From positions 12,293,344 to 12,357,343 of the forward strand of contig JABAKD010000019.1 of the NCBI GenBank assembly GCA_012845835.1: a stretch of DNA of 64,000 nt, written 5' to 3'. A program made the position numbers and the translations under genes. Under the pieces are notes generated by a model. It saw nothing but the letters and a program-made list of their open reading frames with translations. It did not search any database and was not told where the DNA came from. Of the stretch, positions 55,945 through 64,000 are shown piece by piece (the first letter of the stretch is position 1; every line of letters starts with the position of its first letter). Source of the stretch: Undaria pinnatifida (lineage: Eukaryota; Sar; Phaeophyceae; Laminariales; Alariaceae).

Positions 55945-57400
55945 GCCTACCAGCCAATCACCATCAAGCCAATGGGGTCGGGGTTGACACGCCGTGCGGG
56001 GAGGTATCGACCCGGGACATCATCGGTATAGTTCCCGCGTTGTTGGAGCTGTAGAGATTCGGAGAATTTCTCAACGGGGCATGGGGCCCTAACCCCGTGT
56101 ACGACGGAACTGCCCCCATTGGTTGGTGAGCCTACCTGTAACTGACACAAAATATCACCCGTACATAAGGAATCACACCGCCCACAGGATACGACACCCC
56201 GGTGATAATTTCGGGCGTTTTTGACAAACCATCGATTTACCACCCGGGGTACATAAGATTACACATCCCGGTGGTATCGTAGTGTCGATTTGTGGTTTGT
56301 GGCTTCGAGTTTTGGTCGTGGTGTCTCTGCGTAACTCTGTTTTGGTCGTACCGATAGCGAGGTAGGTAGCAGCAGCCCACTTTTATGTGGGGGCAGAACG
56401 GATGGCGCAGCCACCGCCTCGTATCATATCGGGCGAGGTACCTTCGATTTAGGTATTTTATATTCATTTATGCTCCAATCCAAGCCCGTATTTTGTTTGA
56501 AACTTTCCTCGACGTTCAGGGGGTTGAGTCATCGCTGAGGTCATGTGGTAAAGAGTTTCGTCACGTAGGTTGAGCCCCTTTCTTTTACCACAACCCGTAG
56601 GTACCTACAGCAGGCGTGCGGGGCAGCTGCAAGTTTTCGTGCCCGCATACGACACCCCTTCAAGTGTGCGGCAGCAGCGGTCGAACTGCTATCACACCCG
56701 CTTTTATCACACCCCCGAACACACCCTGTGGGTGTTCGGACGTGCTATCATACCCCCTTTTCATCACCCCATATCTTTTATCACACCCCCAAACACACCT
56801 TGTGCTGACGTCCTATCACACACCCTGGTTTATCACACCCCCTTGGGCCCCCTACGAGCTGCACTGTATCACTCGGGGTACACAAGATCTCACACCCCCC
56901 ACAGGGCACCACACCCGGTGATCATATTTTTAAATGCCAAGATGTTATTACCGGCGTGTGTTATCTTGTGTCAGTCACGGTATATTATCCTCCTAGGGTG
57001 GGGCGGCGCTATGGAGCGCGAACCAATCAGCGATTTCAGCCAAAGGACTTGGGGTTTCCACACCGCGAAGGGCGGTGACGACCCAAGATAAATCGCTTTT
57101 ATTCCCCGGTCTGTCTAACACTTGGAGATGTAGAATGACCTCTGGACCGGGGATGGGACCCTATCGTCCCCGGGTGTAGCTGGCTCCATTATTTACGACC
57201 CTAAGACAGATCAGAGATCGGCCGGTCGGTGGGGTTGGGGATTTTCACACTGCGGGGAGAACCAACCCTGGTGATATTCGTGTTCGTTCGCGGGTTGTCC
57301 GAGTTGTATATGTGTGGATGGATCATGATTCTGGGATGGGACCCTATCGTCCCCAGATGACGGAAACTTCATGTACGATCCCCGGTCAATGAACGACCAG
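55945..57400. repeat. Members of a ~210-bp repeat and TCACACCCC-rich sequence
   Basis: 55950-56110 and two units at 57005-57400 share ggggttggggattttcacac, cggggatgggaccctatcg and tccccgg with the array at 59.96-60.64 kb. Between them 56690-56930 repeats TATCACACCCCC-like motifs, and 56150-56280 has the same kind of motif (cacccgtacataagg, cacccggggtacataag). No gene supported. Confidence 0.6.
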
Positions 57401-58065
57401 CGCTACGACACAAAGGCCATACCAGTATATGTTTATTACATTTTCGTCTAAAACTCGAGCCTGAAATTCTTAACTGCCAAATTCTTAGTTCAGTGTGCTA
57501 TCGCGTACTACTAATACTCTGTCTACCAGATAAGAGTGATCTACGTCAACAAGTAGCAGCATTATTATAATATTAATAGCATTCGAGGAATTGAATGACG
57601 AAGGCAGCGACACCGTGTTTCACGCCTAAAATACCGTCAGCAAGTCTCTCCACGATCAGACTATGCACACAAATACCGTCGGTGTGCGGACCACGGGTTT
57701 ACAGACTGTCACGCATAGTATTATAGCAGAAGCTATGTGGCTCAGTGCGCGCCTTCTCGGTGGCTACGTAGAGAACATGAAGCATACATGGCCACCCCCT
57801 TGCTGGCCCTTGATGATTGATTGAGTCAAAACATCAAGAAACGCACTCGAAACGTCTCTTCGAGGCCAGGCTAGAGGGCCAGTCTGCGTGTGGGCTCGGA
57901 TTGATCCGATCGAATTATGATGAATCTCGGAATCGCATTCACGCAAGAAACGGCAGAAGAAAGTAGTCCACTGTCAGTCTATATCAATCTCTTGGCATTA
58001 CGTTACGTTCTACAAACGTAGACGATGTGTTGTGTGGTAACGGTTTTTACTCCACAAGGTATCGA
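57401..58065. other. Unassigned sequence upstream of a hairpin terminus
   Basis: No gene or repeat recognised. If the CCCTTG end at 58151 is the 3' end of a rolling-circle element in plus orientation, this is its body. Confidence 0.35.
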
Positions 58066-58067
58066 AT

Positions 58068-58153
58068 AATGAATCGAATAAGTCGAAGTGCTGCCCTACC
58101 CTACCAGGGTCATGGGTGCCGGCGAATGACGGCACCCATGCGGAGCCCTTGTA
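58068..58153 (+). repeat. Hairpin-plus-CCCTTG terminus
   Basis: gtcgaagtgctgccctaccct leads to a hairpin (CATGGGTGCCG with CGGCACCCATG), then CGGAGCCCTTG and TA. The inverted counterpart begins the units at 27803 and 31183. Versus 27.8 kb, the stem pair C-G is replaced by T-A on both arms. Confidence 0.6.
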
Positions 58154-58650
58154 ATATATTATAAAAATCAAAATACACTCCAGCTGTGAGATCGAAGAGT
58201 TTGTCGAAACTCATCGTTGTAAACTGTGTGTGATACTCCGATCGCGCGTATTGCGGGTTGTGCGTCCTCATTAAGGATATAGGTCGGCGACTCCCCTTGC
58301 AACTACAGTGTAGCTACCAGGGTCAACAGGGTGATGTTAGGCAGTCTGTGCGCGGAAACTTTAAAACCTGTTTCTGAGGGGGACAAAATCTGACAGCTGT
58401 GGAAGGAAATGCATCAGTTTATCAAGTGAATCTTGTAAGTCGAATATCCGGTGAGGGGAGGGCGGACTTTTGAGGACGTGGGGGCCTGATTTTGATCAAA
58501 AGGGGGGCGGGAGGGGGGGGAAGGGGGGAAGGGCACGGGTGCGGCAATTCTATTTGTGCGTGGAAACTATAAATATTTCTTGTGGGGGAGGGGGAATGTG
58601 GCGGGGGGGGGGGGGGGCGGGCGGGGGGGGAGGGCTTTAGGTCGCATAGA
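58154..58650 (+). repeat. G-tract dispersed repeat
   Basis: Full landmarks as at 6168-6690: atattataaaaatcaaaatac, tgtgagatcgaagagttt, gatactccgatcgcgcg, ggcgactccccttgcaac, cggaaactttaaaacc, tgacagctgtggaag, then G runs at 58502-58530 and 58603-58632. Confidence 0.75.
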
Positions 58651-59955
58651 TGCCCTTGTAATATATGTAATGAATCCTCGAAGATTACGGGCATGCGCGG
58701 AGCCTAGGCGGGCGGCGGCCCTCCCCGGCATAACCCCCCCGGTACAAGTGGACAGAAAATGGGAAAAAGAACGGTGCCGACACGACGAAAAATAAACGAA
58801 AAACAAGGCACGAGAAGACAAGAGTCAGCCGGCAACTACGGGCACGGGCAACACGGCAGACGCCATCCAACCAACATCGGGAGCAGAAACGATGTTGGGT
58901 TTCGAACGTCCCTACTACTGTAGAGGTACCTCGGAGCATTGCCTCATGGTCTTTCACCTGCGCACGGTTCACGTTAAAGGTGCACCTGCTAAAGACCGAG
59001 GTGATGGAGACCCCCACGTGTGACTTGGACTCTCGGCCCGGAGCACTGCGCTAAACTCCGAAGGCACTCCACAACCTCCTCCTTCGTGAGGATGATTGGA
59101 TTTCAGCGCCGACAGTGCACCGACCACCGCATGTAGTACCGCCGAGGCTCTAAAAAAAGGCACAATGTGAGAGCGTTGAGACGACTATCCGCAAACGACG
59201 CCTTCTCTTTGCGGGTGCCGTACAAAGGACGACCAATGAGCGACTGACCCGTCGCGTGATGTTCGGGACGATGGCTGGCGGGGTGAACCCGGGACGAGGT
59301 CGATTAGAAAAAAAAACTGGGCCCAGTATCTGGCAGACGACAGTATTCGAAACCACCGAAGGGTCCACGGATGGCTCACCTTTACGGTCCAATGCGGCAT
59401 AAACGTAAAGTCCAATCGGTCCTTACATTTCCGAGCCATCCCACGAAAGGGTTGCAGCAGAACGTCTCTGAGCTCCTTACATGAGGAACTCAATATCTCA
59501 CGCGAAAAATGACTTCGAAGGCATTCGTTCGCGCAACCCGACCAAGCTTCTATGCCTTAGTCCTACAACAATATGTACTCGGGAAATTACTTCATTGACC
59601 GGCAGTTCCTCACATGAGGAACTCAATCGCCCAGGGACTTTTTGGCGCAAAAAGTGCAACCCCTATCGTGGGATGACTCTTCCGTCCGTAGTCACTGCAT
59701 GGTGGTATTCAAGTATTAATGTACATGGCATGGACTACACGACGGCATCATCAGCAAAACACGTGTATATTGCATATTAGAACATTCCGCCACGGCGAAA
59801 CATTCGTACTGCTATTGCTACCACTACCATGAATACCGCTACTATGTACTACTGCTAATGATGCTACTAGTATAAACTGCTTACTGCTACTTATTAGTCG
59901 CGAAAAAAAGAACATTCACATCATTCCACAGTCCCCATTGCGCAGATCTAACACG
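58651..59955. other. No gene recognised
   Basis: GC-moderate sequence with a short repeated motif (cacatgaggaactcaat at 59615, gaggaactcaatatctc at 59484). Open frames on the minus strand (58685-59017 and 59185-59493) lack recognisable domains or splice support. Confidence 0.35.
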
Positions 59956-59959
59956 CCGG

Positions 59960-60650
59960 CAGAATCAGCAATCAGTGGATGGATGGGGGTGGGATTTCCA
60001 CACCGTGCAGGGCGGTATCGCCCCGGGGGATCACCTTTCGGGATATTGGAGTCTTACATGTATGGAATGATTTTCGACCCGGTAATGGGACCTTATCCTC
60101 CCCGGGTGCGGTGAGACCTCGACGTTGGCCCCAGGTGTAATCTCTCGGCGTACTGGCTCCCAATCAGTACAGTAATCCGTGGATGGGGGTGGGGATTCTT
60201 CACCGTGCGGAGCGGTATCGACCCGGGGGATCAACTTATTCGTCCCCGCGTCCTTGGAGTTGTATTTACAAGGAATCAGTTTTGACCGGGCATGGGAAAT
60301 CATTGTCCCCGCGGGTGCGGGAGGACCTCGACGTTGGCCCCAGGGGAAATTTTGGCAGCGCGCTGGCTCTATGAGCTTTAGCCAGTCAGCGATTAATATA
60401 TAGGGGTGGGGTTTCCACACCGTGCGGGGCGGTATCGATCCGGTGGATGACTGTTTTTGTGCCCTCGTTGTTGGATTTGTTTATATATGGGAGGATTTCT
60501 GATCAGGGGATGGAACCTTATCCTCCCCGGGTGCGGTGGGATCTCTACGTTGGCCCGAGGGGCAACTCTCGCAGCGTGCTGGCTCCATGAGCCCCAGCCA
60601 ATCAACAATCAGTGAAAGGGGGTGGGCGTGCGGGGCGAAATCTACCGGGG
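59960..60650. repeat. Tandem array of ~210-bp units
   Basis: Three consecutive units start near 59978, 60178 and 60400. Shared order: ggatgggggtggggatt, cacaccgtgc, gcggtatcgacccggggga, ttgtatttac, atgggaccttatc, tccccgggtgcggtg, acctcgacgttggcccc, gctggctc...agccaatcagc. Outliers at 55.95 and 57.0 kb show wider dispersal. Confidence 0.8.
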
Positions 60651-60689
60651 ATTTATACCGGGGGGATCAATTTTTCAAGGGCGGGTTTA

Positions 60690-61160
60690 GTATAGAACAG
60701 TATTTTTAGTACAGTATTGAAATCCATACTAAACGTATTATTAATCTTGGTATAACAGTATTGGAATCCGTACTAAACGTACGTACTTAGTTACTAATAG
60801 AAGTTTAGTACGGTATTGAGACTCGTACTAAACGTACTATTAGTTTAGTCCAGTATTGAGAGCCGTACTAAACGTACTAATAGTTTAGTCCAGTATTGAG
60901 ACTCGTACTAAGCGTACCATTGCGCTTAGTATGTTTTGATCGTACTGTACTATGTCCAGTATAGTACGGGCTGAAAACGCGACTAAACTCATAGTTTAGT
61001 ACAGTATGGAGAGCCGTACTAAACGTACTATTGCGCTTAGTACAGTATTGAGAGCCGTACCAAACGCACTATTGCGCTTAGTACAGTATTGAGAGCCGTA
61101 CTAAACGTACTATTGCGCTTAGTACAGTATGAAGAGCCGTACTAAACCCCCAGTACAGAC
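60690..61160. repeat. Minisatellite, ~40-46-bp unit
   Basis: About ten units of agtacagtattgagagcc then gtactaaacgtactattgcg. Units are most regular at the right (60985-61145). It lies just before the leader of the DIRS-like element and could belong to it. Confidence 0.8.
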
Positions 61161-61169
61161 AGCATAGTA

Positions 61170-61446
61170 TCATACAGCAGTACAGCAGTCCAAGAAGCAG
61201 AATATTATCGAAGTATGAGAAAGTACGGGTTTTGTACGTACGCAAGAAGTTTGACCAATCAGATCAATGCGGTAATTCATAGTCGTATGAGCGATAGCAT
61301 TGGGCACACCTGGCCCAGCTGTGTAGGCGACGACCTGCACGCGGAGCGCGTAGGGGAGCAGAGTCAGAGCCTACAGGTCCAAGGTGTGATACAGACTAGT
61401 TTAAGTTCTAGTTTAAGGCTAGTTTAAGTTCGTGCACTCCCCGACG
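61170..61446 (+). promoter_or_regulatory. Leader of the DIRS-like element
   Basis: Between the minisatellite and the gag ATG at 61447 (ccgacgATGG). It contains three direct repeats of ctagtttaag (61395-61428). No splice or TATA element is clear. Confidence 0.35.
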
Positions 61447-62710
61447 ATGGAGGAGTGCAAGTCACCGGAGGCTGAAGCTCTCGTGGCTGCTGCTGTACGT
61501 GGTCCTAATCAGGCCGCCTCGGCTGCTGCTCGAGTCGAGGCTCATGCTGCTGTCGACGCTGTGCAAGCTGGGGTCGACAAACGCCGTGCCGAAGCTCTGG
61601 CTGCTGTGCAAGCTGAGTCCGAAGGTCGCCGTGCCGCAGCCGCTTCGGCTGCTGCTACTGCTGCGTCTGCCACCGCGGCACCATCTTTGCTCAGCCCCAG
61701 TCCCGCTGTGTCCGAGGCTGCGGCGGTAATATAGGCGTAGGCGAGGACGTCAACGTCACGACGTCAGTGGCTACCCAGCTCCGCGCGATCAGTGACTTTG
61801 ACGTTCGTGCGTACGGGCCGCGCGCGGAAGGGATGGTCGAACACCTGCTGATGGTCGCTGACCGCCTCGATTTCTTGCGCCAGGCTCTTGTGGCGGTCCT
61901 GTCTGGTGGGTTTTCCCTCGACAGCGACGGCGACCGCCATTGCCGGGAGAGGGTGGCAACGATCGATGCCGCCTTCACGACAGCGTCTGCCGACCTACGC
62001 CGGCACACCCAAGCAAAACCAAGCAACCAGCAATATTATCCTGCTCTCTGGCTCCGCGGCGCGGGCTGTCATGAGCAAGATGGTAAACGACGATCTTCGT
62101 CTCCAACTGCAAATTCTTGCATTCGGCTCCCGCGGCCGACGCCACTTCACCTGACGCTCTTCGCGACAGTGGCAGTTCGGCGGCGCCGGCTGGTGGGTCG
62201 CGGGCGTTGGTGCTGCGCTCAGAGCCCCGCGGTGGGTCCGGGGGTGGTAGTGGCGGCGCTGGTTCTGGATGAGGACACAGTCCCTTCCTGTCGGTTGGGC
62301 CAACACCTGGGGGGGCGGCTGCTGAGCTTGCCGTTGGTAGAGCGGTGACGGCGCCGGGGGCCAGCGGGGGAGCGGGTGCCCGGCCGGCCACCCAAGGTGT
62401 AGGAGGGGGGCTGCGTGGGCGTGCGTTGGTAGCTTTGGCTGGCGATGGGGGTGTGGGGCGTGCTCGCGTGGCGGTGGCTCCGGGCTCGATCCCCTTCGGC
62501 GAGAAAGGTACGGTTTCTTGTGTGCGTGTGAGTGAGTTGCCGGCTGACTTGCTGCGTGTACAAGGGGCGTTTGATGGCGTACGTTCGGGTGCCTTGCGAT
62601 TCGTTGCGGTCGACCCTTGGTTGGATGCTCGGGCGGTTGTGATGCAGGCGATGGCCGAGCAAGGCTCCGCGAGCCTCGGTCATCTCGCCTCGGTAAACTC
62701 CCCCCTCTTG
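61447..62710 (+). pseudogene. Gag-like gene of a DIRS-like retroelement, broken
   Basis: It starts MEECKSPEAEALVAAAV and continues Ala/Glu/Arg-rich to 61734, where a frameshift occurs. The next frame carries VATQLRAISDFDVRAYGP, MVEHLLMVADRLDFLRQAL and ASADLRR to about 61995. A third frame has TSNIILLSGSAARAVM and DLRLQLQILAFGS. A fourth frame, with one TGA near 62270, gives a Gly-rich linker. It then runs VAVAPGSIPFGEKGTVSC, RVSELPADLLRVQGAF and PWLDARAVVMQAMAEQG up to about 62710. Structural-protein identity is inferred from its position before the RT; I recognise no zinc knuckle. At least three frameshifts make it non-functional. Confidence 0.55.
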
Positions 62711-62723
62711 AGACAGTGTCAGC

Positions 62724-62876
62724 GCCCTCGTCTCGTACATCTGCTTCAGCGAGACAGGTGTCGCATCTCGTTGGCTTCCTTATACATGTCTCCTTTGTTG
62801 TGCATCCGGGGCGGTTTTTCGTGAACCGTTTGTTGGCTTCGGTGGGTATGCCGCGCATATCTGCCGGATCTGATTT
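62724..62876 (+). repeat. 153-bp internal duplicate within the DIRS-like element
   Basis: Equal-length counterpart at 63298-63450, about 93% identical by eye, encoding the connection segment (GFLIHVSF, GRFFVNRLLASVGMPRIS). Here it follows the gag directly, i.e. out of place. Confidence 0.85.
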
Positions 62877-62975
62877 CGGTTTTCAAGGCGCAGATTTTTC
62901 CCAAAAAGGGGTTGCTGCCGTCGCGCACGTCGGAATTCCCCGCCGCGGGGGGTTCCAGTTGTCTCTATCCCGGGT

Positions 62976-64000
62976 GATTGTGGGCCTGTTTTTGGCTCTG
63001 GTGGCAACGCCGGGAACTACTTCTTTGTGAGGTATTACGTAGACGATGGCATTGGCGTCTAGTTGCAATGGTGGCCGGACGGTCGCCGTTGTTTGCGCGC
63101 TGTCCAGTCGCTGGCATCGGACCATTTTCGCTTGTTGGGCGAACGTGGTGTCTCTGATCCGCCCCTCCTGTCCACCAGAAAAATCACTGACTGGGACACG
63201 CAACTGGAGGCGTTGGGTTGGATCATTGACACGGAGGTGCTTCCGGTTACGTTGCCGTCCCATAAGCGCCTCAAGCTGCAAATCTCCTTGCGGAGTGGCC
63301 CTCGTCTCGTACAACTGCTTCAGCGAGGCAGGTGTCGCAGCTCGTTGGCTTCCTTATACATGTCTCCTTTGCTGTGCGTCCGGGGCGGTTTTTCGTGAAC
63401 CGTCTGTTGGCTTCGGTGGGTATGCCGCGCATATCTGCCGGATCTGATTTGGTTGTCGTACGGCCAACCTCGGGCAGCGCCTCGTCTTGGGACCCGAGTT
63501 TCAAGGGAACCTCGAGTTTTGGCGATGGTTTATTGAGGAGGGGTTGGACGCGCGCGTAAGAACCTTGTCGGCTCCGATGTATCATTTGCTTGAGCGCCCC
63601 TTCCAACGTACTCCGTTTTCGGGTGCATCCAAAACCGGTGTCGGGGGTTTCTACCTTGAAACTGGGGTGTACTGGAGATACGATATTGACGCCGGGGAAC
63701 GATCTCGATTTTGCGGGTCGAGCAAGTCAGTTGCAGGCGAGACCGATATATCGATTAACGTCCTCGAGCTGCTAGGTATGGTCGTCTCCCCGTGGGTCGT
63801 CGTATCTCCGTGCGCCGAGCGCCCGGCCGCGTTGGGGGACTGCGTGTTGTGGCGTGGCGACAACGAAGCAGCCGTAGAGTGGGTGCGGCGTTGTCGAGGC
63901 GGGAAGGAGCCGAGATCGGGCGCGTTGATGCGCCTCCTTGGTGTGCTCAAATTGTCCTCTGGTTGGCACTTCGACGCGAAACACGTAGGGGGTATTTTTA
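62976..64000 (+). pseudogene. DIRS-like reverse transcriptase-RNase H, broken, continues past the window
   Basis: RT: GNYFFVRYYVDDGIGV (YVDD at 63036-63047), an in-frame TAG at 63060-63062, then WWPDGRRCLRAVQSLASDHF, RKITDWDTQLEALGWIIDT and LPSHKRLKLQ, with a frameshift near 63285. Connection: SQLVGFLIHVSFAV, GRFFVNRLLASVGMPRIS. RNase H: frame 63484-64000, open to the end, with LEFWRWFIEEGLDAR, GASKTGVGGFYLE, ISINVLELLGMVV, LWRGDNEAAVEWV and SSGWHFDAKHVGGIF. RT followed directly by RNase H with this motif set suggests DIRS/Ngaro-type tyrosine-recombinase elements; the recombinase would lie beyond the window. The N-terminal RT half is missing, replaced by a misplaced 153-bp duplicate (62724-62876 = 63298-63450). 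Confidence 0.7.

Noticed and set aside
61975..62858. 287-codon minus-strand frame
   Set aside because: It lies antisense to the gag-like frames of the DIRS-like element, is Pro/Arg/His-rich as expected for the reverse of GC-rich coding DNA, and has no domain.

Overview
The window looks like nuclear DNA of a eukaryote. There are no bacterial-style operons or dense coding, the few gene-like exons end at GT donors, and almost everything else is transposable elements (TEs) and satellite DNA. The Copia, LINE and YVDD-type RT/RNase H fragments look to me most like stramenopile (brown-alga or oomycete) elements. That is recognition from memory, not a search, and a brown alga is only my best guess. 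I see no rRNA gene, no intact tRNA gene, no CRISPR array and no complete host gene.

Layout. 1-13.9 kb: sparse, decayed repeats, including a TA-flanked MITE at 5.0 kb, G-run repeats, an (ACAGC)n array at 8.2 kb, and CATG-rich palindromic arrays around a Harbinger-like element at 12 kb. 13.9-18.8 kb: a TE nest in which about eight composite elements with tRNA-like inverted ends carry a Copia fragment and a 1.47-kb hAT-like element with an exact 8-bp target duplication. 19-22.2 kb: C-tract repeats and a 1.24-kb LTR element whose LTRs hold a perfect hairpin. 22.9-27.7 kb: tRNA-derived SINEs, two TRIM elements with 84-bp terminal repeats, and the two best host-gene candidates, both on the minus strand. 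27.8-36.6 kb: two ~2.35-kb duplicated units plus a second duplicated block and a long C-tract block. 36.7-41.9 kb: TA-flanked pogo-like elements, a LINE interrupted by one of them, a truncated reading frame at 37.8 kb and a broken coiled-coil gene at 41 kb. 42.4-46.4 kb: expanded (TTG)n tracts and a Penelope-like reverse transcriptase pseudogene. 46.8-51.7 kb: a second pogo-like element with a zinc-finger gene, another C-tract block and a second LINE. 52.5-53.0 kb: a foldback element. 54-60.7 kb: a SINE, a Harbinger-like MITE and a ~210-bp repeat family. 60.7-64 kb: a minisatellite followed by a DIRS-like retroelement that runs off the end.

What ties it together. Nested insertions with readable target duplications give relative ages for many events. 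Two related TA-inserting families carry homologous small zinc-finger genes. LINE copies share a 3' region with an (AAC)n tail, which explains the TTG microsatellites. A recurring terminus, CCCTTG followed by TA, is preceded by hairpins whose stem sequences differ while pairing is kept. All reverse-transcriptase genes seen are broken.
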